A DNA stretch of 64,000 nucleotides from Companilactobacillus farciminis KCTC 3681 = DSM 20184 (GCF_002706745.1 NZ_CP017702.1:310001-374000), one strand, 5' to 3'. Positions 46,446 through 54,416 are shown, numbered from the stretch's first letter. The notes: generated by a model not told the origin, from the sequence alone. Program-made: numbers and translations.

Positions 46446-47114
46446 TTGATTGCAGCAAAGAATTTAACTAAACGTTTTGGAAATCAATTAGTTTTTCAAG
46501 ATGTGAATTTTAAAATAAATCAAGGCGACTTTTTAAGTTTAATTGGACCAAATGGTTCTGGAAAAACTACTCTAGTTAAGATACTAATGGGGCTAGAGCC
46601 CAAAACTAGTGGAGAATTGAACTTCGATCACAAGCAGACAATCGGCTATGTTCCGCAGTTTCGAAACATCGATAACGATTATCCACTAAGCATTGAAGCG
46701 TTTATTCGACTCAATTTGAAATTTACGCTCAGTCCAACGAAACGTCATGAAAATGATCAATTGATTCAAGAAATTTTGGAGAAGACGGGATTAACTGATT
46801 TAAAGGACCGCCCTCTAGGATTAGCATCTGGTGGTGAAAAGCAAAAAGCTTACTTAGCACAAGCACTGTTAAATGACCCTAAAATTCTCATTCTCGATGA
46901 ATCAACTGCTAGTTTAGACGTTGAAGTCAAAATGCAATTGATGGACTTAGTTGCTGAATTGAATAAAAAATATCAACTGACAGTTATTTTCATAACGCAC
47001 GACTATGAATTGACGAAAAAATATACGACTAAGGCACTTTTCTTCCAAAATAAAACTTTGAGAGAAGTTCCTATCAGTCGTATTTCAGAAAAAATGTTTG
47101 AGATGGAGGGATGA
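46446..47114 (+). CDS. znuC: metal ABC transporter ATP-binding protein
   Basis: This 222-aa ATPase has Walker A GPNGSGKTT, signature ASGGEKQKAYLAQA and Walker B ILILDESTASLD, with VIFITHDYEL as the H-loop. The start is TTG at 46446, three bases after the binding-protein stop; AAGGTG lies about eleven bases upstream inside the previous gene. Note the signature ASGGE and EST where most family members have LSGGE and EP. It ends one base before the permease gene. Confidence 0.9.
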   Translation: MIAAKNLTKRFGNQLVFQDVNFKINQGDFLSLIGPNGSGKTTLVKILMGLEPKTSGELNFDHKQTIGYVPQFRNIDNDYPLSIEAFIRLNLKFTLSPTKRHENDQLIQEILEKTGLTDLKDRPLGLASGGEKQKAYLAQALLNDPKILILDESTASLDVEVKMQLMDLVAELNKKYQLTVIFITHDYELTKKYTTKALFFQNKTLREVPISRISEKMFEMEG

Positions 47115-47115
47115 G

Positions 47116-47913
47116 ATGTTTGAATATGAATTTATGCGCCAAGCCTTTATCGCTAGTACCTTCATCGCTATTACAGCTGGTATCGTTGGTGTTTTCGTAG
47201 TTTCTAGAAATATGTCCTTTCTCTCGCATACTTTGTCAGAGATTGGTTTTGCTGGAGCATCATTTGGAATTCTGATTGGAATATCTCCTTTGGCGGGGAT
47301 GATTCTTTTCACGATTATTAGTTCGATTGCGGTTGGAAGCTTGAGTTCAGAGAGTTCACGAAGAGAAGCTTCTATCAGTGCTATTTCTTCGCTGTTTATT
47401 GGTTTAGGAATTCTGTTTCTATCACTATCTTCAGAATCTAGTAGCTATGCGACGAATATTTTATTTGGTAGTATCGTTGGGATTAGCACCAAAGAAGTTC
47501 AGCAATTAGTGATTTTGGCAGTGGTAGTAATTGCTATTTTCATAATTTTTTATAAGCCATTGTCATTTGATTCCTTCGATCATATCGGTGCTCGAGCAGC
47601 CGGTTTGAAGACTCGTTTATTATCGATTGCTTTCTTAGTAACTTTAGCCTTGAGTGTTAGTATCGGTGCTCAAATCGTCGGATCATTGTTGGTCTTCGTA
47701 TTGTTGACATTGCCCGGTGCTACGGCTAAATATTTGGTTCATACGATTCCTAAGTTGTTGATGGTTTCGGTAGGATTGTCGTTAGCTGGTGTTTGGTTAG
47801 GCTTGTATCTCGCGTTTATTACCAATTGGCCAGTTACTTTCTTTATCTCCAGTTTTGAAGTTTTAGCTTACTTCTGTGGTTTGACTTATAAAAATTGGAA
47901 ATTGAATCATTAA
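47116..47913 (+). CDS. znuB: metal ABC transporter permease
   Basis: This membrane permease (265 aa) has about eight spans and the ABC-3 family segments SHTLSEIGFAGASFGIL and FDHIGARAAGLKTRLLSI. ATG 47116 is preferred, as GGAGGG lies five bases upstream within the end of the ATPase gene; the longer frame has no ribosome site. It completes the importer operon and is followed by a bidirectional terminator shared with arsC. Confidence 0.92.
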   Translation: MFEYEFMRQAFIASTFIAITAGIVGVFVVSRNMSFLSHTLSEIGFAGASFGILIGISPLAGMILFTIISSIAVGSLSSESSRREASISAISSLFIGLGILFLSLSSESSSYATNILFGSIVGISTKEVQQLVILAVVVIAIFIIFYKPLSFDSFDHIGARAAGLKTRLLSIAFLVTLALSVSIGAQIVGSLLVFVLLTLPGATAKYLVHTIPKLLMVSVGLSLAGVWLGLYLAFITNWPVTFFISSFEVLAYFCGLTYKNWKLNH

Positions 47914-47924
47914 TATCTGCACAA

Positions 47925-47962
47925 TAAAAAAGCCTTGCTAGATTGTCTAGCAGGGCTTTTGC
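47925..47962. terminator. bidirectional terminator
   Basis: AAAAAGCCTTGCTAGA-TTG-TCTAGCAGGGCTTTT lies between the znu operon and the convergent arsC gene. Confidence 0.9.
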
Positions 47963-47964
47963 TG

Positions 47965-48387
47965 TTATTTAGATTGATTTTTTACGTATTGAGCTAATTG
48001 AATAATGCGTTGTTTGATATCATCTCGTGAAGATCTAAAAGCAGTCGCAATTTCTTCATCGCTACCAGTTGCTAGGGCAGGGTCGTTGATAGGCCAGTGC
48101 AACCAACGAGTACTTTGAGGAATGATACATTTATCACGGGCTTCACCACAAAGGGTTATGACAACGGTGGCTTGGTCGAGGAAGTCTTGATCGATCAATT
48201 TAGAATATTGTTGAGAAATATCAATTCCATCTTCAGCCATAGTTTTGACAGCCCAGGGATTCAATCCGTCGACTCTCACGCCAGCACTTTGAACATTCCA
48301 ATCAGGTAAATATTGTTTAGCGTATCCTTCAGCAATTTGACTGCGACAGGCATTGCCACTACACAAAAAATAAATACTCTTAGTCAT
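47965..48387 (-). CDS. arsC: thioredoxin-coupled arsenate reductase
   Basis: This 140-aa protein of the low-molecular-weight tyrosine phosphatase fold reduces arsenate to arsenite. The P-loop CSGNACRS (Cys9...Arg15) and the redox cysteines Cys80 and Cys87 in VITLCGEARDKCIIP match the thioredoxin-linked pI258 type. Its first codons overlap the Fur-family gene's end by eight bases, so the two are one operon. No arsB-type pump is adjacent. The two-gene context suggests the enzyme is part of a metal/oxidative response as much as arsenic resistance. Confidence 0.92.
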   Translation of the reverse strand: MTKSIYFLCSGNACRSQIAEGYAKQYLPDWNVQSAGVRVDGLNPWAVKTMAEDGIDISQQYSKLIDQDFLDQATVVITLCGEARDKCIIPQSTRWLHWPINDPALATGSDEEIATAFRSSRDDIKQRIIQLAQYVKNQSK

Positions 48388-48844
48388 TTTTCTTAATTCC
48401 TAACTTGATTTGACATTCAGGGCATAAGCCATAAACTTCCATGTGATTACCAGAAATCATATAACCAGAAATCTCAGCAGTTTTTTCTTCAAGGCTCTTT
48501 TCAGTATTGCTAAATCCAGGATACGTAACGTCTACAATCCGTCCACAGTTCGTACAAATAGCGTGATAGTGGGGTGTGCCGAAGTAATCATAGTGCGTAC
48601 TTCCATCTCCATTTTGTAGTTCGACGACTAAATGGTGGTCAACAAAAGTGTTTAGCGTATTATAAATCGTAGATGCCCCAATATTGGGTAATTCTTTACT
48701 GAGACCATCACGAATTGTTTCAACGGTAGGGTGATTATGATGACTAACCAAGTATGCCAAAATAATGTGCCGTTGTGGAGTAACCCTGAGCTTATGATCT
48801 TTTAGGACTTGTAGTGTTTCTTCCATTACAGCATTACTAGCCAT
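48380..48844 (-). CDS. Fur-family regulator (Fur/PerR-like)
   Basis: This 154-aa metal-sensing repressor has the winged HTH (VTPQRHIILAYLVSHHNHPTVETIRDGLSKELPNIGASTIYNTLNTFVDHHLVVEL), a His-rich DYFGTPHYHAICTNCG metal site and the CTNCG/CPEC structural zinc pairs. The start is ATG 48844, with AAAGGAAG seven bases upstream. PerR and Fur cannot be told apart by eye, as they differ at a single ligand. It is cotranscribed with arsC and faces the VIT1 gene; both share a 19-bp motif. Iron or manganese control of VIT transport is the likely role. Confidence 0.88.
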   Translation of the reverse strand: MASNAVMEETLQVLKDHKLRVTPQRHIILAYLVSHHNHPTVETIRDGLSKELPNIGASTIYNTLNTFVDHHLVVELQNGDGSTHYDYFGTPHYHAICTNCGRIVDVTYPGFSNTEKSLEEKTAEISGYMISGNHMEVYGLCPECQIKLGIKKND

Positions 48845-48866
48845 GAGCAATCTTCCTTTCTACCTT

Positions 48867-48885
48867 AGAATCATTTCAATGTAAT
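48867..48885. promoter_or_regulatory. shared 19-bp motif, Fur-family gene side
   Basis: AGAATCATTTCAATGTAAT lies 23 bases before the regulator start. It matches the motif at 49005-49023 at 17 of 19 positions (two T/C differences). The core CATT-TC-AATG is a short dyad. It is a candidate Fur-family operator for autoregulation. Confidence 0.6.
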
Positions 48886-49004
48886 TATATGACGAAACTA
48901 GAGAGAATACCAAAGAAAACTTTTGAAAATATTGAAAACGTTTTAAAAAGGCATTTCGTTTACTTTTAAAAAAGCTTGCGTTATTATGTAGTCGTTAACA
49001 GATG

Positions 49005-49023
49005 AGAACCATTCCAATGTAAT
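49005..49023. promoter_or_regulatory. shared 19-bp motif, VIT operon side
   Basis: AGAACCATTCCAATGTAAT lies 22 bases before the VIT1 start. It is the second copy of the motif at 48867-48885 in the same orientation and would put the VIT operon under the neighbouring Fur-family regulator. Confidence 0.6.
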
Positions 49024-49045
49024 AAAAAATTAAGGAGTGAGCATC

Positions 49046-49735
49046 ATGCCTAAAGCAAAGAAAAAACAAAGTTTGGCTGAAAAAATCAACGTCATGCGTG
49101 CCAGTGTTATGGGTGCTAATGATGGGATTATTTCAATCGCCGGTATTGTTATCGGTGTTGCTAGTGCTCAAAGTAATAATCACGCTATTTTTCTATCAGG
49201 TATCGCCGGAATGTTGGCCGGAACCGTTTCAATGGCGATGGGTGAATGGGTTTCAGTTAGTACCCAGAGTGATTCTGAAAAAAGAGCGGTAGAAAAAGAA
49301 TCTGCAGCTTTAGATGGACATTACGATGATGAATTTGATTTCATTCGCAATAAATATCAAGCAACAGGTATTTCCAATGAATTGGCTACTCAAGCGACTA
49401 AAGAAATGATGAGCGATGATCCACTAGATGTTGCCGTCCGTGAAAAATATGGCTTTAATCCCAAAGAAAAGACGAGTGCGATTGCAGCAGCGATGGCTTC
49501 AATGATTTCTTTTCCAACCGGTTCGATTTTGCCACTAGTTTCCATTACGATGTTTCCTCAAAGCATTAAAATGGTTGCGACCGTTATTGCCGTGATGATT
49601 GCTCTAGCTATTACCGGCTACACTGCTGCAGCTCTAGGTGGTGCCAACCGTGGTAAAGCCGTTTTGAGAAATATCGTTTCTGGATTATTGACGATGTTAG
49701 TAACTTATTTAATTGGATCTTTATTCGCACATTAA
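49046..49735 (+). CDS. VIT1/CCC1-family metal transporter, paralog 1
   Basis: This membrane protein of about 229 aa belongs to the vacuolar iron transporter family, which moves Fe2+ or Mn2+ out of the cytosol. The N-terminal VMGANDGIISIAGIVIGVASA is the family motif, followed by MAMGEWVSVSTQSDSEKRAVEKE (metal-binding membrane segment), a cytoplasmic Glu-rich domain and three C-terminal spans. The start ATG 49046 is preferred since AAGGAG lies eight bases upstream; a GTG lies three codons earlier. It is 13 bases upstream of a second VIT gene. Confidence 0.9.
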   Translation: MPKAKKKQSLAEKINVMRASVMGANDGIISIAGIVIGVASAQSNNHAIFLSGIAGMLAGTVSMAMGEWVSVSTQSDSEKRAVEKESAALDGHYDDEFDFIRNKYQATGISNELATQATKEMMSDDPLDVAVREKYGFNPKEKTSAIAAAMASMISFPTGSILPLVSITMFPQSIKMVATVIAVMIALAITGYTAAALGGANRGKAVLRNIVSGLLTMLVTYLIGSLFAH

Positions 49736-49748
49736 GGAGTGAGAAACG

Positions 49749-50450
49749 TTGAAATCAATGACAATGTCTAAACCAAAAAAACAAAAGAAAACAATGGCCG
49801 AACGTTCAAATACTCTTCGTGCTGGAGTCTTAGGTTCAAATGATGGTATTTTAACTGTTGTCGGTGTTTTGTTCTCAGTTGCTGTAGCGACAACTAATAC
49901 CTTCACGATTTTTATTGCTGGACTATCAGATTTGCTTGCATGTGCTTTTTCAATGGCTTCTGGAGAATACGCTTCAGTCAGCTCTCAAAAGGATACCGAA
50001 AGAGCTGCGATTGAAAAAGAACGTGAACTGATCAAAACTAATTATCAAGATGAACTGGATGTTGTAGCTAAGTTCTACGTTGACCGTGGCGTCAAGCAAG
50101 TTACTGCTGAAAAAATTGCTAAAGAATTGATGGAACAAGATGCTCTAGGAACAGTTGTCCGTGTTAAGTACGATTTACAACTAGGACATTACATGAATCC
50201 TTGGGATGCCGCCTTTTCTTCACTAGTCTCCGCCGCATCTGGTGGGATTTTCCCATTAGTAGCGATGACACTGTTACCAAATGCCATCAAATGGCCAGGA
50301 ACAATTTTAGCCGTTACGTTGTCAGTTGCTTTGACAGGATTCTTGAGTGCTAAATTAGGTGATGGTCTGGTTAAAACCGCTATTATCAGAAATGTGATTG
50401 TCGGTATCGTAACTATGGCAATTCACTATTCAGTCGGTTTGATGCTTTAA
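49749..50450 (+). CDS. VIT1/CCC1-family metal transporter, paralog 2
   Basis: This is a 233-aa relative of paralog 1, with VLGSNDGILTVVGVLFSVAVAT and MASGEYASVSSQKDTERAAIEKE. The start is TTG at 49749, nine bases after AAGGAG; an in-frame ATG three codons later is also possible. The two VIT genes form an operon, probably by tandem duplication; they may make a hetero-oligomeric transporter or differ in metal. A terminator follows. Confidence 0.9.
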   Translation: MKSMTMSKPKKQKKTMAERSNTLRAGVLGSNDGILTVVGVLFSVAVATTNTFTIFIAGLSDLLACAFSMASGEYASVSSQKDTERAAIEKERELIKTNYQDELDVVAKFYVDRGVKQVTAEKIAKELMEQDALGTVVRVKYDLQLGHYMNPWDAAFSSLVSAASGGIFPLVAMTLLPNAIKWPGTILAVTLSVALTGFLSAKLGDGLVKTAIIRNVIVGIVTMAIHYSVGLML

Positions 50451-50473
50451 TAAATATAAAATAATTTCAATCT

Positions 50474-50522
50474 AAAAAATCTCATTAGAATGTTAGTATC
50501 TGCATTCTAATGAGATTTTTTT
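50474..50522 (+). terminator. terminator of the VIT operon
   Basis: AAAAAATCTCATTAGAATG and CATTCTAATGAGATTTTTT form a long stem with a T tail. Confidence 0.9.
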
Positions 50523-50545
50523 AATATTTATTAAATAGAAATTGA

Positions 50546-50718
50546 AATCTAGTCGGGAGTGAAAATCTGGTGGCGGCTCAATAGCCACATTTCACTTAGC
50601 GATTTATCGCTTATGTGAAAGACCGAGTTTTGAGATTTTGCGTCTTTGGGCCATGCAAAAGCTCAAAATCGCGTCGGCTATGTTCCAGCCAGCCACCAGA
50701 TTTTCACGGACGACGGCA
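50546..50718 (+). repeat. structured intergenic repeat, copy E
   Basis: AATCTAGTCGGGAGTG to GGACGACGGC, with the stems ACTTAGCGATTTATCGCTTA and CTGGTGGC/GCCACCAG. The flank AAATAGAAATTG before it also occurs before copy D. It lies between the VIT operon and the CsoR-like gene. Confidence 0.8.
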
Positions 50719-50729
50719 TGCTTAGAAGA

Positions 50730-50999
50730 TTACTTAGTTTTCAGCATCAAATCCAACGACTTTTGCAATTCTTCAAGTTGTTTTTCATCAGTACAATTAG
50801 AATTTTTGCGAATGTTTTGGGCAATGACTAATTTCATTGCTTTGTCGACACTAGACTTAACAGCAGATAACTGCATCAAGACTTGATCACAAGGTTTGTC
50901 TTCGTCCATCATTCTCATCACGGCATCAAGTTGTCCACGTGAACGTTTTAAGCGACTAGTAATTTTTTTGCTGGCGATTTCTTCGGGTGTTTGAGACAT
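50730..50999 (-). CDS. CsoR/CstR-family DUF156 repressor
   Basis: This all-helical repressor (89 aa) belongs to the CsoR-RcnR-CstR family. Cys37 in KPCDQVL is conserved. The copper-ligand histidine that follows Cys37 by 25 residues in CsoR is replaced by Asn62, and the second cysteine is at position 69. This pattern fits a thiol- or persulfide-type sensor (CstR) more than a copper sensor. It is divergent from the CPPC thioredoxin gene, and two GGGTA-type operators lie between them. Upstream GGAGG on the minus strand gives the ribosome site. Confidence 0.85.
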   Translation of the reverse strand: MSQTPEEIASKKITSRLKRSRGQLDAVMRMMDEDKPCDQVLMQLSAVKSSVDKAMKLVIAQNIRKNSNCTDEKQLEELQKSLDLMLKTK

Positions 51000-51033
51000 A
51001 ATATCCTCCCAAATTGGTTTGTTTAGTCAATTA

Positions 51034-51047
51034 TACCCATATGGGTA
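51034..51047. promoter_or_regulatory. CsoR-type operator 1
   Basis: TACCCATATGGGTA is a perfect 14-bp palindrome 35 bases from the repressor start. CsoR-family operators have TACCC/GGGTA halves; this is a candidate site for autorepression. Confidence 0.65.
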
Positions 51048-51102
51048 ACGGGTCGCAAATAATTGTTATTTTAATCTATAACTTGTTGATAAAACAAAAT
51101 AG

Positions 51103-51131
51103 TTGCGTATTTTTACCCTAGGGGGTATATT
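51103..51131 (+). promoter_or_regulatory. trx promoter with CsoR-type operator 2
   Basis: TTGCGT (51103-51108) and TATATT (51126-51131) are 17 bases apart. Between them lies TACCCTAGGGGGTA (51114-51127), the classical CsoR-type operator (TACCCCCTAGGGTA on the other strand). A repressor on this site would block the thioredoxin promoter directly. Confidence 0.72.
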
Positions 51132-51163
51132 GTGTACATAAGATATGAGAAGGAGATTGAATG

Positions 51164-51487
51164 ATGGCTAATATCACTGAATTATCAGATAATACATTCA
51201 ACGACGAGACAAGTAAGGGACTAGTTATTACAGATTTTAACGCTGACTGGTGTCCTCCATGTAAGATGATGAATCCAATTTTGGAAAAGTTATCTTCTAA
51301 AGATGAATTAGGCGACAAGATCAAGTTTACTTCTATGAACGTTGACCACAACCCTGATACACCTAATAACTTTGGTATCCAAGGTATCCCAACATTTATT
51401 ATCAAGAAAGATGGTAATGTTGTAGGACGTATGGTCGGTTACCAACCAGAAGAGAAATTCCGCATGGCCTTAGAGAAATACATGTAA
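51164..51487 (+). CDS. trxA: thioredoxin with a CPPC active site
   Basis: This is a small cytoplasmic thioredoxin (107 aa) with the active-site segment NADWCPPCKMM (Cys30/Cys33) and the cis-proline loop GIQGIPTFIIKKDG. Classical thioredoxins have CGPC; the Pro at the second position (CPPC) usually raises or lowers the redox potential and is more common in ResA/TlpA-type oxidoreductases. There is no signal peptide. AAGGAG lies eight bases before the ATG at 51164. The operator-promoter arrangement makes it the probable target of the CsoR/CstR-like repressor. Confidence 0.88.
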   Translation: MANITELSDNTFNDETSKGLVITDFNADWCPPCKMMNPILEKLSSKDELGDKIKFTSMNVDHNPDTPNNFGIQGIPTFIIKKDGNVVGRMVGYQPEEKFRMALEKYM

Positions 51488-51490
51488 AAA

Positions 51491-51531
51491 TGACAATATC
51501 CGATACTTTTTTGGTATCGGATATTTTTTTG
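51491..51531 (+). terminator. terminator after thioredoxin
   Basis: AATATCCGATACT-TTTTTGG-type hairpin: ATATCCGATAC pairs with GTATCGGATAT, followed by seven T. Confidence 0.88.
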
Positions 51532-51597
51532 CCTTCAAAAGGTGTTATATTTATCTGTGAAAACGGTCACAAAATTCTTCAGAAGGGATGATTGCAC

Positions 51598-51867
51598 ATG
51601 GCTACTTTACCCAGAACGTTGAAATACATCAGTTGGTTTGAAGGAGAGATCATAACCATCGACTTCGGGCGGTCGGTTGATTTTGATCCAAAAGTTTATC
51701 CCGAATTGGCAAGATTAGGGCGCTGGATTGCATCGGATGATTCTTCAAAATATTATTTAGTATATAAGATGGACGGTAGTTTCCCAGATAAAACCATCAA
51801 TCGAGTGCTGGGTGATTTGAATTTGAACGGATATGAATTAGTTCATAGTGGCGTAACCTACGCGTAA
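51598..51867 (+). CDS. hypothetical protein, 89 aa
   Basis: I do not recognise this protein. It begins MATLPRTLKYISWFEGEIITIDFG and has a mixed alpha/beta pattern, Asp/Tyr-rich, with no membrane span. AGAAGGGA lies about ten bases before the ATG. The name is therefore provisional. It is monocistronic and ended by a terminator shared in position with the convergent hydrolase. Confidence 0.6.
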   Translation: MATLPRTLKYISWFEGEIITIDFGRSVDFDPKVYPELARLGRWIASDDSSKYYLVYKMDGSFPDKTINRVLGDLNLNGYELVHSGVTYA

Positions 51868-51869
51868 TA

Positions 51870-51902
51870 GAAGAGCCGAAGTGATCGGCTTTTTTATTTT
51901 TT
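51870..51902. terminator. terminator between convergent genes
   Basis: AAGAGCCGA-AGTGA-TCGGCTTTTTT ends the small gene; the T run continues to the stop of the hydrolase gene. Confidence 0.8.
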
Positions 51903-52389
51903 ATTGGAAGGTAACGAAACGTTGATTCCAAATATCTTCAAAGAAAGAAATCGTATCTTCAGCAATCATGTAGTCGTTGTCAAAGGTAGTCGTCATGTCG
52001 TGTTCCATAAGAATTTTGTAGCCAAGACCGTGCGCCATGACAATTGTAGCATTGCAACAGTATTCAGTTTGAGCACCACAGAGTTCGATCGTATGAATAT
52101 TGTGATTCATTAAGACCTTATTTAAATTAGTTTGATAGAAGGCATTAGGATGAAATTCTTCAACTACGATGTCTTCTTTTTGTTTGTCTAATTTTCCTGA
52201 TAGTTGCCATAATTCACTGCCTCGAACGATATCTTGATCATTGTGTTGAATAAAAATGATAGGCAAGTTGGCTTGACGGTATAGAGAAATTCGATTGTTA
52301 ATACTGTGAATCAGTCCATCGAAGTTATAACTGTACTGTAGAGCCTTTTGCATATCAATTACGATTAAAGCATCAGCTAATTCTGACAT
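51901..52389 (-). CDS. isochorismatase-like cysteine hydrolase
   Basis: This hydrolase of about 162 aa belongs to the isochorismatase/nicotinamidase superfamily. The catalytic triad is visible: Asp in LIVIDMQKAL, Lys in LDKQKEDIV (approximate) and Cys in CGAQTEYCCNAT. Superfamily members cleave amides or vinyl ethers. The start is ATG 52389, with GGGGGGA seven bases upstream; a longer frame begins at 52431 without a ribosome site. The substrate is unknown. Confidence 0.87.
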   Translation of the reverse strand: MSELADALIVIDMQKALQYSYNFDGLIHSINNRISLYRQANLPIIFIQHNDQDIVRGSELWQLSGKLDKQKEDIVVEEFHPNAFYQTNLNKVLMNHNIHTIELCGAQTEYCCNATIVMAHGLGYKILMEHDMTTTFDNDYMIAEDTISFFEDIWNQRFVTFQ

Positions 52390-52480
52390 TTTAATCCCCC
52401 CTAAAACATTTTTATAGTTTGAGATTATCATTTTGGTTCAATTTATGAAAGCGATATTATTGAAAAATGTTCCTAAAAAT

Positions 52481-52510
52481 TTGATAACAAGTATTATTTG
52501 CTCTTATAAT
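52481..52510 (+). promoter_or_regulatory. promoter of the LCP gene
   Basis: TTGATA (52481-52486) and TATAAT (52505-52510) are 18 bases apart, about 30 bases before the ATG. Confidence 0.6.
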
Positions 52511-52540
52511 AGGAATCATAAAAAAATATAGGATATAAAA

Positions 52541-53563
52541 ATGAAAAAATTAAAAATAGTTTCAATAATTATAGGTGTACTTCTATTAGCAGCATTAGGT
52601 GCAGGGGGAGTGTTCTTATATCACACGCAACAATCTCTTAATTCTTTAAATACTAATAAAAAGAGTGTTTCCAACAAAATAAATAATGGCAAGCCATTTT
52701 CCATCTTACTTTTGGGAGCAGATACGGGGACTGACGGTCGTGTCGATCGTGGTAATTCGGATACCATGATGTTATTGACTTTGAATCCTAAAACTGAAAA
52801 AACTGTCGCTTATTCTATTCCACGAGATGCTTTAGCTGAAATGGTTGGCGACAAAGAAAAAAATGTTCAAAAAATCAACGCTGCCTACAATATCGGTTTA
52901 TCAAAGATGGCTAAGAGTACTGTAGGTAGCATGTTGGGGGTTCCAGTTGACTACCATATAGCAATCAATATGGAGGCCTTGGAAAAGACGGTTGATTTCG
53001 TAGGTGGTGTGACCGTAACGAGTGATTTAAAAGTTTCCTTTGATGGAATTACAATTCCTAAAGGTACGCATCATCTAAATGGTAAACAAGCTTTAACTTA
53101 CGCTCGAATGCGTTATCAAGATCCACGAGGAGACTACGGTCGTCAAATTCGTCAGCAACAAATTTTGAAAGCAGTAGTTCAAAAACTCGAGCAACCTAGA
53201 TATCTAACTAAATTGCCTAATTTAATTAAAGACTTGGGCAGCGATATCAGTACTGATTTGACTACTAGTCAGATAGACCAAATTATTTTGAAGTACCATG
53301 GCAGTGCAAAGACGATGGACTTCAACCAACTTCAAGGTCGTAACGCTTGGATCAATGGTAGTTCCTATCAAATCTTGCCAACAGAAACAATGCAACAGGC
53401 TTCAGATAAACTACGTGATAATTTAGGTTTATCAGCGCAAACATTGAACAATACTGAAACACAATTAAATGCTAAAAATAAGACTTTCTTCGAAAATGAA
53501 GATGATACTGATTACAATACTTTCGGTTTAGATACAACTTTCTATACTAATAATACGTATTAA
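52541..53563 (+). CDS. LytR-CpsA-Psr (LCP) family cell-wall ligase
   Basis: This membrane-anchored enzyme (340 aa) attaches wall teichoic acid or capsular polymers to peptidoglycan. It has one N-terminal transmembrane helix (about residues 7-28) and an external LCP domain. Conserved catalytic features are ILLLGADTGTDGRVDRGNSDTMMLLTL, YSIPRDALAEM and ALTYARMRYQDPRGDYGRQIRQQQIL, with the conserved Arg and Asp residues. It is a single gene next to a convergent GntR gene. The polymer it transfers is unknown. Confidence 0.93.
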   Translation: MKKLKIVSIIIGVLLLAALGAGGVFLYHTQQSLNSLNTNKKSVSNKINNGKPFSILLLGADTGTDGRVDRGNSDTMMLLTLNPKTEKTVAYSIPRDALAEMVGDKEKNVQKINAAYNIGLSKMAKSTVGSMLGVPVDYHIAINMEALEKTVDFVGGVTVTSDLKVSFDGITIPKGTHHLNGKQALTYARMRYQDPRGDYGRQIRQQQILKAVVQKLEQPRYLTKLPNLIKDLGSDISTDLTTSQIDQIILKYHGSAKTMDFNQLQGRNAWINGSSYQILPTETMQQASDKLRDNLGLSAQTLNNTETQLNAKNKTFFENEDDTDYNTFGLDTTFYTNNTY

Positions 53564-53595
53564 AAAAGCGCACTGTAAAAAGTGCGCTTTTTGTG
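53564..53595. terminator. bidirectional terminator
   Basis: AAAAAGCGCACT-GTAAAA-AGTGCGCTTTTT is a perfect hairpin between the convergent LCP and GntR genes. Confidence 0.92.
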
Positions 53596-53598
53596 TAC

Positions 53599-54321
53599 CT
53601 ATAGTGTTATGTCAGCAGTTAATTGACTAGTCTTATAAGGGAATCGGGACTCAGATATTTCAAATGGCTGACCGTCTTCTAAGTAGCTCAGTTGATTGAT
53701 GACCAAAACTGGTTCGCCTAATTCTTCAGCAATACCGGTTTCGACATCAATTTGAGTAGCTTTATCAGCAGAAACGATTCGGTGAGTTCCTTCAATCGTC
53801 ATGCCTTCTTTTTGCATGTGACCATAGATTGACTTTTTGAGGATATCTTCGGTCAAAGTAGTAATAGCGGTAGGCATGATTGTGTTTTCGTAAGCAAAGA
53901 CTACTCCGTTAACGTAACGTACCCGTCGAATTACGTATACTGGTTCGGTCGGTTTGATGAGTAATTTATCGGCTTCATCTTCAGTGGGGATGCGAGCGGA
54001 TAATTCTAGGACTTTACTAGTAACGGATTTGCCGGCGTTGGTTTTGGTAGCACCAAAAGGTTTATCGATAGGAGAAACTTTGCCGAATTTACTGTGATCA
54101 TCAGCAATATAATCTTTTCTAACGAAAGTTCCCGCACCACGTTTTGAATAGATCATTCCTTCAACCATCAATAATTGGAGTGCTTTGTGGACTGTAATAC
54201 GAGTAGTATTAAAATTTTTAGCAATTTGGTTTTGGTCTGGTAAATGTTCCCCAGGTTCATATTTACCTGTTTTGATTGCCTTGCGTAAAGAGTCGGCAAC
54301 TTCTTTATATTTGTAAGCCAT
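53599..54321 (-). CDS. GntR-family regulator (HutC/UTRA type)
   Basis: This 240-aa regulator has an N-terminal winged HTH (KEVADSLRKAIKTGKYEPGEHLPDQNQIAKNFNTTRITVHKALQLLMVEGMIYSKRGAGTFV) and a C-terminal UTRA ligand-binding domain (EEADKLLIKPTEPVYVIRRVR). UTRA regulators sense sugar phosphates. It is divergent from the GH1 6-phospho-beta-glucosidase gene and probably represses it, as BglR-type regulators do. The operator cannot be pointed to with certainty. Confidence 0.92.
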   Translation of the reverse strand: MAYKYKEVADSLRKAIKTGKYEPGEHLPDQNQIAKNFNTTRITVHKALQLLMVEGMIYSKRGAGTFVRKDYIADDHSKFGKVSPIDKPFGATKTNAGKSVTSKVLELSARIPTEDEADKLLIKPTEPVYVIRRVRYVNGVVFAYENTIMPTAITTLTEDILKKSIYGHMQKEGMTIEGTHRIVSADKATQIDVETGIAEELGEPVLVINQLSYLEDGQPFEISESRFPYKTSQLTADITL

Positions 54322-54416
54322 AACATTATCTCCCTAATTGTTCATGGTTAAGTTTATCATGAAAAAGCTTAAATTTCTTTTCTATTTAAAAGTATATACT
54401 TATTACCTGTTTGTTA

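Noticed and set aside
45541..47913. Manganese-only (Mnt/Psa-type) importer
   Set aside because: The ligand residues visible by eye do not separate zinc from manganese; zinc is preferred only because of the neighbouring Zur-like regulator and Zur box.
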